A stretch of 33,043 nt of DNA, taken from contig CAJTDK010000029.1 of NCBI GenBank assembly GCA_910575105.1, forward strand, positions 1 to 33,043. Direction: 5' to 3'. Shown here one piece after another: positions 1 through 8,039 of this stretch (position 1 is the first letter of the stretch; each line of letters starts with the position of its first letter). The stretch is from Lachnospiraceae bacterium (GTDB lineage Bacteria; Bacillota; Clostridia; Lachnospirales; Lachnospiraceae). The notes beneath the pieces are model-generated. The model made no database searches and was not told the origin of the DNA. It saw only the letters and a program-made list of their open reading frames with translations. Both the position numbers and the translations under genes were made by a program.

Positions 1-1041
1 GGTGCAGATATGCAGTTGCCCTGTCAAGCGGTACTGCTGCCCTGCATCTGGCTGTCCGTCTGGCGGGGGAAAGGCTGTACGGCCAGACAGAGACAGGAAA
101 AGGAGCGCTTTGCGGGCATAAGGTGTTCTGTTCGGATATGACATTTTCGGCAACCTTAAATCCGGTCGTCTATGAAGGCGGGGTGCCGGTGTTCATCGAT
201 ACGGAATACGATTCCTGGAATATGGATCCGGCAGCGCTTGAGAAAGCTTTTGCGCTGTACCCGGATGTGCGGCTGATCGTTGTGGCGCACCTTTACGGGA
301 CGCCCGGGAAGATCGATGAGATCAAAGCCATCGCAAAAAGATATGATGCACTTATCGTAGAGGATGCCGCGGAGAGCCTGGGAGCTGCATATAAGGGACA
401 GCAGACAGGGACATTCGGGGATTACGGGTGTATTTCATTTAATGGGAATAAGATCATCACCGGAAGCTCCGGGGGATGTTTTTTGACGGATGATCTGGCG
501 GATGCCAATAAGGTCAGGAAATGGAGTACCCAGTCCCGGGAGAATGCGGCGTGGTACCAGCATGAAGAGATCGGGTTTAACTACCGGATGTCTAATGTGA
601 TCGCTGGTGTAATCAGAGGTCAGATTCCGTATCTTGAGGAGCATATAGCGCAGAAGAAGGCGATATATGAGCGGTATAAAGAGGGGTTACGGGGTCTGCC
701 GGTGAGGATGAATCCTATCCCTGAAGGGTGTGAGCCTAATTACTGGCTGAGCTGTATGACCATTGACCCGGAAGCAATGTGCAGGCAGGTGCGCGGGGAA
801 TGCGAAGCGCTGTATGTACCTGAGCGTGGGAAGAGTTGTCCGACGGAGATCCTGGAGGCTTTGGTCTCGGTCAATGCAGAGGGGCGCCCGATCTGGAAGC
901 CGATGCATATGCAGCCTGTGTACCGGATGAATGGGTTTGTTACCAGGAATGGGAATGGCCGGGCAGGGAGTGATGCTTATATTGGAGGCGGAGTATTGGG
1001 GAAGGATGGTAAGTTGTTGGATGTGGGGATGGATATCTTTC
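1..1041 (+). repeat. Long inverted repeat, left arm
   Basis: This stretch is the reverse complement of 32003-33043, with position i pairing with 33044-i. Aligning the two arms by eye I count about 14 mismatches (at 111, 270, 281, 377, 550, 566, 608, 612, 620, 624, 626, 647, 659 and 825), so roughly 98.7% identity. Nine of them fall between 550 and 659. Uninterrupted identical blocks reach about 216 bp (826-1041). Identity stops abruptly after 1041, inside the last codons of the aminotransferase. The outer limit is not visible because identity still holds at the window edge. The arm has no transposase or terminal inverted repeat of its own, so it is a duplicated gene and not an IS. Confidence 0.97.
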
Positions 1042-1130
1042 GTAGAGGGGTGTGTTTGCCTAGTGATAATAAGATGAGTATGGAACAGCAAGAGATCATT
1101 ATTAAAATGATTAGGGCTTGTTTTAACTAA
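1..1130 (+). CDS. DegT/DnrJ/EryC1-family sugar aminotransferase, PglE-like (5' end outside window)
   Basis: PLP-dependent aminotransferase acting on a nucleotide-linked 4-keto-6-deoxy sugar. The frame is open to the left edge, where the in-window N-terminal part reads SSGTAALHLAVRLAG, the usual cofactor-phosphate loop of this family. The real start is therefore upstream; a GTG at 123 is internal. The Schiff-base lysine is the K of SFNGNKIITGSSGG (codon at 450-452), and EDAAESLGAAY precedes it. The NGNKII form is typical of PglE-type UDP-4-keto-sugar aminotransferases making 4-amino precursors of bacillosamine-like sugars; the exact substrate is inferred. It is followed by a PglC-like priming transferase, as expected if its product is the first sugar of the repeat unit. 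GC content is clearly higher than in the AT-rich genes that follow. The last ~27 residues differ from the copy at the other end of the window. Confidence 0.9.
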   Translation, partial: CRYAVALSSGTAALHLAVRLAGERLYGQTETGKGALCGHKVFCSDMTFSATLNPVVYEGGVPVFIDTEYDSWNMDPAALEKAFALYPDVRLIVVAHLYGTPGKIDEIKAIAKRYDALIVEDAAESLGAAYKGQQTGTFGDYGCISFNGNKIITGSSGGCFLTDDLADANKVRKWSTQSRENAAWYQHEEIGFNYRMSNVIAGVIRGQIPYLEEHIAQKKAIYERYKEGLRGLPVRMNPIPEGCEPNYWLSCMTIDPEAMCRQVRGECEALYVPERGKSCPTEILEALVSVNAEGRPIWKPMHMQPVYRMNGFVTRNGNGRAGSDAYIGGGVLGKDGKLLDVGMDIFRRGVCLPSDNKMSMEQQEIIIKMIRACFN

Positions 1131-1176
1131 ATAACCTATATGGAATTCGGAACAGACATGGGAAAGAATTGCAACT

Positions 1177-2862
1177 ATGAAAAAAGTGATAAAAACATTT
1201 TTTAAAATATCAATTATTGCTACCACTATTATAGCTTATGTAATGAAAAAGGAAGCGAAAAAAACTACATATCAAGTCAAATCAATAGACACTGTAGAAT
1301 TTCGTAAAATAAACTTTTATGAAAAATATGTAAAACGTATATTTGATATTGCTTGTGCTGTGGGGGCGATTGTCTGTTTTAGTCCTCTATATATAATTAT
1401 TGCTTTAACAGTACGCTTAAAGCTTGGTAGTCCCGTTTTGTTTACACAGAGTCGACCAGGACTTATTGGCAAAGACGGTAAAGAAACTATATTTAAAATG
1501 TATAAGTTTCGTACTATGACTGATGATAGAGATGAAAATGGCGTATTACTTCCAGATGAAGCCAGATTAACAAAATTTGGTGCATGGCTGCGCGCTACTT
1601 CTTTGGATGAATTACCAGAGGCATTTAATATTCTGAATGGAACAATGTCTGTAATTGGTCCCAGACCACAATTGGTTCGTGATATGACGTTTATGACAAA
1701 GGAGCAAAGAAAACGTCATACAGCTAAGCCTGGATTAAGTGGATTAGCTCAGATTAATGGACGTAATGCTATTACTTGGGATGATAAACTGGATTGGGAT
1801 TTAGAATATATAAAGAAAGTTAATTTTTTTAGTGATTTAAAATTAATATTAAATACCATTTTAAAGGCGTTTATTGAAAAAGAAGGTATTACTGATGATA
1901 ATATGGTGACTGCTGAAGATTTAGGTGACTATCTTTTGAGAACAAATAAAGTAAGCCAGGAAGAATATGTGTATAAGCAAAAACAGGCTCAAAATATACT
2001 TTTGGGTAATGAGTCATCAGATGATGATTTAGAAGAGATTAAAAAAGTTGCTATAAATAAGAAATATAGTGTTTTGATGAGTTTATATAGAAAAGAAAAA
2101 CCTGAACACTTACGCCTTTCTTTGGATAGCATGATTAATCAGTCTGCTGCCCCAGATGAGATTATTCTTGTCGAAGACGGTCCTCTTACGGATGAATTAT
2201 ATGACGTTCTTGATGAATATGATAAGTATCTTCATAGAGTAAAGAATAAGAAGAATCTGGGACTTGGTTTAGCACTTAATGTGGGACTGAAGGAATGCCA
2301 TAATGAGTTAATTGCCCGCATGGATACAGACGACTGTTCAAAACCTAACCGTTGTGAAAAGCAGCTTAAACGTTTTGAAGAGAAACCTTATTTATCTATT
2401 GTTGGGACTCATATAGACGAGTTTGTTGGGGGCATTTCCAATATAGTTTCACAAAGAAAAGTACCTGTTACATCAGAAGACATCTATGAATTTGGAAAAA
2501 GACGATCTGCATTTAATCATCCTACTGTCATGTATAAAAAAAGCAAAGTGATGGAACAAGGCGGTTATGCAAACCTTAAACGGAATCAAGATGTTGATCT
2601 TTTTGGGCGAATGCTTTTTGCTGGTAATAAAGCAGAAAATATTGATGAAGCACTTCTTTGGTTTAGAAGTTCAAATGAACTTTCAAAAAGAAGAAAGAGT
2701 TGGCAGAATACATGGAGCTATATTGCAACAATAAGAAAATTTTGGAAGATGGGTTATTCGTCATTTGTAGATTACATAATAGTCGGATTTGCTCAGATGG
2801 TGATGTATGTAATGCCCATAAAGGTGCAAAATTTTATTTATACTAAGCTATTACGAAGATAA
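1177..2862 (+). CDS. Priming phosphoglycosyl transferase (PglC-like) fused to a GT2 glycosyltransferase
   Basis: Two-domain protein of 561 residues. Residues ~48-235 are a bacterial sugar transferase (PF02397 type): one re-entrant hydrophobic helix (FSPLYIIIAL), then KMYKFRTMTDD, the catalytic Asp-Glu pair in ATSLDELPE (D144/E145), SVIGPRPQL and KPGLSGLAQINGRN. This part would move a phospho-sugar from UDP-sugar to undecaprenyl phosphate at the membrane. After a linker of about 60 residues, ~297-530 is a GT-A domain with LVEDGP, the metal-binding ARMDTDD (383-386) and QDVDLFGRM, likely adding the second sugar. A short hydrophobic tail ends it. The start at 1177 has a modest GGGAAAG site 12-15 bases upstream; Met23 is an alternative with no better site. 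It is first in the left cassette after the aminotransferase. The counterpart on the right side (31193-31885) lacks the GT2 domain. Confidence 0.9.
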   Translation: MKKVIKTFFKISIIATTIIAYVMKKEAKKTTYQVKSIDTVEFRKINFYEKYVKRIFDIACAVGAIVCFSPLYIIIALTVRLKLGSPVLFTQSRPGLIGKDGKETIFKMYKFRTMTDDRDENGVLLPDEARLTKFGAWLRATSLDELPEAFNILNGTMSVIGPRPQLVRDMTFMTKEQRKRHTAKPGLSGLAQINGRNAITWDDKLDWDLEYIKKVNFFSDLKLILNTILKAFIEKEGITDDNMVTAEDLGDYLLRTNKVSQEEYVYKQKQAQNILLGNESSDDDLEEIKKVAINKKYSVLMSLYRKEKPEHLRLSLDSMINQSAAPDEIILVEDGPLTDELYDVLDEYDKYLHRVKNKKNLGLGLALNVGLKECHNELIARMDTDDCSKPNRCEKQLKRFEEKPYLSIVGTHIDEFVGGISNIVSQRKVPVTSEDIYEFGKRRSAFNHPTVMYKKSKVMEQGGYANLKRNQDVDLFGRMLFAGNKAENIDEALLWFRSSNELSKRRKSWQNTWSYIATIRKFWKMGYSSFVDYIIVGFAQMVMYVMPIKVQNFIYTKLLRR

Positions 2863-2961
2863 TTTCAAGTGAATGGTGAAGATATTTTTATAGCCAGTTC
2901 CCCATGTTATTGAATCAGACCTAAATTTACAGTATTTAAACTTGTTGAATTACGACATTAA

Positions 2962-4026
2962 ATGAAAGGTAATATGATATTTTACTCCTGTAAATATCAT
3001 ATTAAGTACATTATGATGACAGATAATGATATTACAATTAGTGTGATTGTTCCAGTATACAATGTAGAGAAGTATTTACATAGATGTGTAAATTCAATTC
3101 TTAATCAATCCTATAGCGATATTGAGATTATTCTCATTAACGATGGTTCGAAAGATAGCTGCCCAATGATTTGCGATCAATATGCAAAAGATTATAATAA
3201 TATTCACGTGATTCATAAAACAAACGGAGGGTTAAGTTCTGCCAGAAACTGTGGAATTGAAGTAGCACAAGGAGATTTTATTACTTTTGTTGATAGTGAT
3301 GATTGGATTGATTCGGAAACTTACACATATTGTATTAATCAAGTCAGGCTATTTAATGCTGATGCTATAGAATTTAATTATATTTCCGTAAATGACAGTG
3401 GAAAAGTTGTACCTTATTCACGGGAAAAAATAAATGTATACTATGGAAAAGATATTTTGCAATATTATATGGAATCTAGCACTAAAAATGGCAGTTATTC
3501 TGTATGTCGTATGTTGGTGAAAAAGAATATATTGAAAAATCTTAGATTTAGAGAAGGAAGAATTAATGAAGATATAGATTTCAAGTATAAAGTATTGAGC
3601 AGATGTAATAGTTGTGTAGTCACTAATCAAAAATTCTATTATTATTTCCAAAGTAGTAATAGTTTATCGACTGGTAAACTGTTAAAAAAGGATTTTGATC
3701 TTTTTGTAGCAGCAGATGAATTATGTAACCTGGCTCGGGATGAAACTTACGGTTCCATTAAAAAATTATCTTTCGTGAAAAAGGCAAGAACACCTTTTTC
3801 TTTATTGTGTAAAATTTCATATTTTGGAATTAGCAATGAATTTATCAATAAAAAAAATGTAATAAAGATATTAATGAGCAAACATAGAAAATATTTTAAA
3901 TATCTTATTTTAAGTCCAATGCCAAAAAATAGAAAGATATTATCATTGCTCTATTTTGTAAATTTTACAATAACTGATACATGTATAAAATTTGCAAAAA
4001 AATGTATAGAAGGCAGTAAACAATAA
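2962..4026 (+). CDS. GT2-family glycosyltransferase (EpsJ-like)
   Basis: Inverting GT-A glycosyltransferase for repeat-unit assembly on the cytoplasmic face. The start of the domain reads ISVIVPVYNVEKYLHRCVNS, with LINDGSKDS (nucleotide binding) and the metal-binding FVDSDDW. The GGLSSARNCGI stretch between them is typical of capsule/EPS GT2 enzymes. The C-terminal part is basic and weakly hydrophobic. The start is uncertain: the first ATG (2962) has no clear ribosome site, ATG 2974 has AAAGG only four bases away, and ATG 3013/3016 lies just before the domain. The 99-base gap before it contains TTGAAT-17-TATTTA (2910-2938), a weak promoter-like pair. Donor and acceptor sugars cannot be read from sequence. 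Confidence 0.88.
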   Translation: MKGNMIFYSCKYHIKYIMMTDNDITISVIVPVYNVEKYLHRCVNSILNQSYSDIEIILINDGSKDSCPMICDQYAKDYNNIHVIHKTNGGLSSARNCGIEVAQGDFITFVDSDDWIDSETYTYCINQVRLFNADAIEFNYISVNDSGKVVPYSREKINVYYGKDILQYYMESSTKNGSYSVCRMLVKKNILKNLRFREGRINEDIDFKYKVLSRCNSCVVTNQKFYYYFQSSNSLSTGKLLKKDFDLFVAADELCNLARDETYGSIKKLSFVKKARTPFSLLCKISYFGISNEFINKKNVIKILMSKHRKYFKYLILSPMPKNRKILSLLYFVNFTITDTCIKFAKKCIEGSKQ

Positions 4027-4081
4027 AATTATATCTGTCGTAAGTTAATTAAATTATTTAAGCAAAAATAAGGAAACAGTG

Positions 4082-4566
4082 ATGAAAGAGTATATATTAA
4101 ATATACTAGAGAGTTTTGAATATCGGATAAACTTTAAAAAATATTGGAAAAGACGAATGGCTGTGCAGTCCTGTGGGGGGGGGTACGTAAGATATATTAT
4201 ATATTATGGCTCAGAAGGCAGGAAGCAAAATTTAGCGCAACAACCGGCATTGGATTGTCAACAGAAAAAAGTCCATGCTGCTATTTTAATGAGCCTGCTG
4301 TTATGCCTCATGGTCTTAGCGGTATTATAATTGCCAGAAATGTAATTTTTGTAGGCAAAGTTGTAATATATCAGCACGTGACTATTGCAGAGTCTAATAA
4401 AGAAAAATATACATATATCGGGGCTGGGGTTCAGATAGGAGCAGGTGCTGTTATATTGAATAACGTACATATTGGAAATAATGTAAAAATAGGAGCCAAC
4501 GCAGTTGTAACTCATGATATTCCGGATAATACTACAGTTGTTGGAGTCCCGGCAAGAATTGTTTGA
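4082..4566 (+). pseudogene. Serine-acetyltransferase-like O-acetyltransferase, frameshifted at a G9 tract (possibly phase-variable)
   Basis: An ATG with a good AAGGA site opens a frame reading MKEYILNILESFEYRINFKK, which runs into nine Gs at 4175-4183 and then gives no recognisable protein before stopping at 4330. The adjacent frame, open after the tract, reads IYYILWLRRQEAKFSATTGIG and continues into left-handed beta-helix hexapeptides (YIGAGVQIGAGAVILNNVHI) ending NTTVVGVPARIV, a CysE/LbH O-acetyltransferase of the kind that decorates glycans. With ten or seven Gs the two halves fuse cleanly into a protein of about 162 residues (for ten). The downstream part is otherwise undamaged, which favours a switch or a read error over old decay. 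It sits between a glycosyltransferase and the polymerase; the polymerase's ribosome site overlaps its end. Confidence 0.82.
4175..4183 (+). repeat. G9 homopolymer inside O-acetyltransferase gene
   Basis: Nine consecutive G residues, strikingly long for AT-rich surroundings. The tract sits exactly where the frame of the acetyltransferase breaks. Adding one G or losing two would restore a single frame. Such tracts change length by slipped-strand mispairing in contingency genes. A homopolymer sequencing error is the competing explanation. Confidence 0.9.
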
Positions 4567-4582
4567 AAGGGAATTGTATTGA

Positions 4583-5800
4583 ATGAAGATAAAGAAATTT
4601 CAGATAAAAAATTTATTTTTTATAGCACTTGCTGCGGTTTACTTTATTGAAAACAATCCGACAATTAAGGCTAATACGCATGTTCGGTATATATTTATTT
4701 TAATAATAGCAGGGTATGCTGTCTCAGAAATATTAATAAAAGGCAAACTAAAATTAAATACATTTTATATATGGACAGTGGCTGTTCTTTTCTTTTTTAC
4801 ATTGAGTTCCAGATGGAGTTTTAATACACAAGATTCATTTCAGAATGTAAAAAATATGCTTATTGTATACGTGATTTTATTGTCCATTATTACGGTTGTT
4901 AAAATGGAAAATGATTTTCTTTTGCTTTTAAAATATGTCGTTTGGGCATTTGTAGCGGACACTTTATATGTACTGATGGCGGTTGGGTTAAATGATTTGG
5001 GTGAAGGTCGTTTAGGTGCTGAATACTCTCAGCTAGAAGAGTGGAATGCGAATGCGATTGCTGGTTTTACTGCATGGGGTTGCATTATTGCAATATATTT
5101 GTTCCTAAATGCTAAGAGAAAAATTGAGAAAAGAAGATGGGGAATTATTGCATTGTTTTTCGCAGTGATGACAATGTACACAGGTTCCAGAAAAGGTATA
5201 ATCATTATAGTGGCTGTTCCGTTATGCTATAGCATTTACGCTTATAGGGGAAACAAAAAAATTCGCAACACGTATTTCGTGATACTTGCCATGGTAGTGG
5301 GATATATTTTGATCATGTATAACCAACAGATGTACGAATTGATCGGAGCCAGAATCGTAAGAATGATTCAGGAATTGCTTGGTCATAAAACATCTGAAAA
5401 CAGTATGAGTATAAGAATGCTGATGATTAGCAGCGGGTTTTTCTGGTTTTTGGAGCATCCTCTTTTAGGGTATGGGATTGGTCAGTATCACATATTATTA
5501 TCGCGCGCTATTGGATTAGATACATATTCCCATTGTAATTTTGTGGAAATACTTGTTGGCGGTGGCATAATAGGTTTTTTAATATATTACAGTATTTATA
5601 TAGAACTAATTATTCTATATATTAATAAAATATTAAAAACACAAAACAAAACAGTTGTTTATTTTTTCTTTATGCTGGTAATTTCTACAGTATTACATGC
5701 AGCATTGGTTTGTTATTCTGATTTGAATTACATTACAGTTCTGTTATTAGCTTATATAGTTGCAATGCAAAATATATCTGGAAATATATCCAAAAAGTAA
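4583..5800 (+). CDS. wzy: O-antigen/capsule polymerase, Wzy/O-antigen ligase family
   Basis: Polytopic membrane protein of 405 residues with about ten hydrophobic segments. It carries two features of the Wzy_C/O-antigen ligase superfamily: TGSRKG (around residue 200) just after a membrane segment, and a long non-cytoplasmic loop ending in YSHCNFVEILVGGGIIG (His about residue 317). It probably polymerises the undecaprenyl-linked repeat units outside the membrane after Wzx export. It is the only such protein in the left operon, and a Wzx lies further down, so this arm carries its own Wzx/Wzy pair. An AAAGGG site just after the preceding stop codon supports the ATG at 4583. A ligase role cannot be excluded, but polymerase is the usual assignment in this context. 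Confidence 0.82.
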   Translation: MKIKKFQIKNLFFIALAAVYFIENNPTIKANTHVRYIFILIIAGYAVSEILIKGKLKLNTFYIWTVAVLFFFTLSSRWSFNTQDSFQNVKNMLIVYVILLSIITVVKMENDFLLLLKYVVWAFVADTLYVLMAVGLNDLGEGRLGAEYSQLEEWNANAIAGFTAWGCIIAIYLFLNAKRKIEKRRWGIIALFFAVMTMYTGSRKGIIIIVAVPLCYSIYAYRGNKKIRNTYFVILAMVVGYILIMYNQQMYELIGARIVRMIQELLGHKTSENSMSIRMLMISSGFFWFLEHPLLGYGIGQYHILLSRAIGLDTYSHCNFVEILVGGGIIGFLIYYSIYIELIILYINKILKTQNKTVVYFFFMLVISTVLHAALVCYSDLNYITVLLLAYIVAMQNISGNISKK

Positions 5801-5813
5801 TGTGAGGTGTTCA

Positions 5814-6905
5814 ATGATTCATAAAATACTATTTGTGTCCCGATTTATGAAGGGTGGAGGTGCAGAGCGTGTAATATCAGTATTGACGGGGGAATTGGTG
5901 GAACAGGGATATGGTATTGGCCTTATGTCATATGTGGTGACAGATGAAGACTATGATATAGATAAGCGCGTCAAAAAATATTCTATGGGGGATACTTACT
6001 CAGAAAATAGTGGTAATGCTATTAGTAGAACATTATATCGAATAAATCGTCTAAAACAAGTAATTTCTGAATATAAGCCGGATATTATCATCCCGTTTTT
6101 GGAGCCGATTGTGAGGGAAGTGTATGTGGCTGTCGGAAATGGGAATATACCAATTGTTGCGACTGTAAGAAATCTTCCTGTTTATAATTCAATATTTCAA
6201 AAAAAATTATACCACTATATTTATGAACATTGCTCAATGGTTTTTTTTCAAACGAAATCACAACAACGATATTTTTCACAAAAAGTAGTAGAAAGATCAT
6301 TTGTATTACCTAATCCAGTTGATATACGATTTGTGAATAGTGGTGAAAAAAGAAATAAATCAAAGAAAATTATTAATATTGTAACGGCGGGACGATTAAG
6401 TGAGCAAAAGAATCATAAGATTCTGTTAGACGCGATGATGCTTGTACATAAAAGTCACCCTGAATGTTATTTGAAAATATATGGGGAAGGCAATAAAAGA
6501 ACAGAATTAGAGTCTTATGTATCGGAAAGACATGCTAATAGTTTTATTCAAATTATGCAGAGATCAAATAATCTAGTAGATGTATATAAAAATTCAGATT
6601 TATTTGTGTTGAGTTCTAATTATGAAGGGATGCCAAATGCACTTATGGAAGCAATGGCATCTGGAATACCTTGTATATCAACTGATTGTCCGACTGGTCC
6701 TAAAGAATTATTAGGAAAGAATATAAGAGGACTGTTAGTATCAATGAATGATGTGGTAAGTTTATCAGAAGCGATTATCAGAATGGTGGAGAATCCTGAA
6801 AGAGCATATCAATATGCCTTGTGTGCTCATAATTATATTAAAGGAAATTTTACACCAGAGAAAATTGCGGTACAGCTGATAAAATGTTGTGAAAACATGA
6901 TATAA
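5814..6905 (+). CDS. GT4-family glycosyltransferase
   Basis: Retaining GT-B glycosyltransferase of 363 residues. The N-terminal domain starts ILFVSRFMKGGGAERVISVL, the glycine-rich loop of GT4 enzymes. The C-terminal domain has VTAGRLSEQKNHKILLDAM and the nucleotide-sugar motif SNYEGMPNALMEAMASGIPC. The ATG at 5814 is chosen because GAGGTG lies a few bases upstream and the motif starts immediately after it; an in-frame ATG at 5760 would lie inside the polymerase gene and add a non-conserved tail. It begins 13 bases after the polymerase stop, consistent with operon transcription. The sugar transferred is unknown. Confidence 0.9.
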   Translation: MIHKILFVSRFMKGGGAERVISVLTGELVEQGYGIGLMSYVVTDEDYDIDKRVKKYSMGDTYSENSGNAISRTLYRINRLKQVISEYKPDIIIPFLEPIVREVYVAVGNGNIPIVATVRNLPVYNSIFQKKLYHYIYEHCSMVFFQTKSQQRYFSQKVVERSFVLPNPVDIRFVNSGEKRNKSKKIINIVTAGRLSEQKNHKILLDAMMLVHKSHPECYLKIYGEGNKRTELESYVSERHANSFIQIMQRSNNLVDVYKNSDLFVLSSNYEGMPNALMEAMASGIPCISTDCPTGPKELLGKNIRGLLVSMNDVVSLSEAIIRMVENPERAYQYALCAHNYIKGNFTPEKIAVQLIKCCENMI

Positions 6906-6938
6906 AAGTGGTTAATCAATATAAGGGAGGAGGACAAA

Positions 6939-8039
6939 GTGGAACGTATATTACAAATTCCCGGAGGAATTCTGAACCGCAATAATGGAATAGCAACTTT
7001 TTTAATGAATATATACCGAAACATTAATCGGGACAAATTTCAATTCGATTTCATTGTCTTTACAGACGAAAAAGGTGAGTATGACGAAGAAATCATAAAA
7101 TTAGGAGGAAGGCTTTATCATGTGGAACGACCAGGGCGTAATCTAATAAAAAATATGACACAAACTTATAAGATTATGAAAGAAAATTCTTATCATATTA
7201 TGCACCGACATGCAGCAGACGCGCTATGCTGGCCAGATTTTTATTTAGCAAAAAAAGCGGGGATTAATCACCGCATCGTACATTCTCATGGAATACATAC
7301 AGTTAAGACAAAAATGCATAGATTTTTTTATCCTTTAATGATTGCAAATATCACAAATCGGGTTGCCTGTAGCAAGCTAGCAGGTTTGTGGTTATATCAT
7401 GATAATTTAGATTTTTATGTGATTAAAAACGGAATACAAACATCAAGATTTCTGTTCTCAGAAAAACAGCGCATAGAACAAAGAAAAGAACTTCAAATAT
7501 CAGATAATACATTGGTACTTGGTAATGTAGGCCGGTTAGCAAATCCCAAAAATCCACTCATGACAGTAAAAGTATTTGCGGCTTTAGAAAAAAAATATCC
7601 TAACAGCAAATTAATTATGTTAGGAGAAGGCGATTTAAGAGATGTGGTTGAAGCTCTAATTAACCAACTGAATGTTCAAGACAAGGTATTTCTTCCTGGA
7701 GTAACTAGTGAGGTGGCAAAATGGATGTGTGCAATGGATGTAGGAATATATCCGTCCGAATTTGAAGGCTTTCCCTTTTCCGTAATAGAAAGTGAAGCAA
7801 ATGGTCTGCCAATAATTATGTCTAATCGTATTACCAATGAGATAGATGTCTTAGGATCTATAGTATCCTTATCTTTAGATAGTTCCCCTGATATATGGGC
7901 GGAAGAGATATTACGCTTATATCAGAAAGATAATCCACTGTCTCGTGGTGAATATGCTGAAATCATCTTTCAAGCGGGATATGATATAAAAAATACGGTA
8001 AAGGATTTGGAAAACTATTATGAAAAGTTGCTGCCATAA
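6939..8039 (+). CDS. GT4-family glycosyltransferase (EpsF/CapM-like)
   Basis: GT-B enzyme of 366 residues. It begins ERILQIPGGILNRNNGIATF, as in EpsF-like capsule transferases. The second Rossmann domain has LGNVGRLANPKNPLMTVKVF and the donor-binding FEGFPFSVIESEANGLP. It starts at GTG, and the choice is secure because a very strong AGGGAGGAGG site lies 6-8 bases upstream; there is no closer ATG. It ends overlapping the next gene by 20 bases, implying translational coupling. Probably one of the middle glycosyltransferases of the left repeat unit; specificity not deducible. Confidence 0.9.
   Translation: MERILQIPGGILNRNNGIATFLMNIYRNINRDKFQFDFIVFTDEKGEYDEEIIKLGGRLYHVERPGRNLIKNMTQTYKIMKENSYHIMHRHAADALCWPDFYLAKKAGINHRIVHSHGIHTVKTKMHRFFYPLMIANITNRVACSKLAGLWLYHDNLDFYVIKNGIQTSRFLFSEKQRIEQRKELQISDNTLVLGNVGRLANPKNPLMTVKVFAALEKKYPNSKLIMLGEGDLRDVVEALINQLNVQDKVFLPGVTSEVAKWMCAMDVGIYPSEFEGFPFSVIESEANGLPIIMSNRITNEIDVLGSIVSLSLDSSPDIWAEEILRLYQKDNPLSRGEYAEIIFQAGYDIKNTVKDLENYYEKLLP

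Noticed and set aside
123-125. GTG as start of the left aminotransferase
   Set aside because: The frame stays open to the window edge and encodes the conserved SSGTAALHLA segment upstream, so this codon is internal.
687-1226. Long minus-strand open frame across the left aminotransferase
   Set aside because: It is antisense to a well-supported enzyme gene and reads as low-information sequence without a ribosome site; the mirror frame occurs at the other repeat.
2910-2938. TTGAAT-17-TATTTA promoter before the second left-hand GT gene
   Set aside because: The match is weak and such pairs are common in AT-rich DNA; not listed as a feature.
3848-3856. A8 run in a GT2 gene and T8 run near 6240 as phase-variation tracts
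   Set aside because: Both genes are intact across the runs and such A/T runs are expected in DNA this AT-rich.
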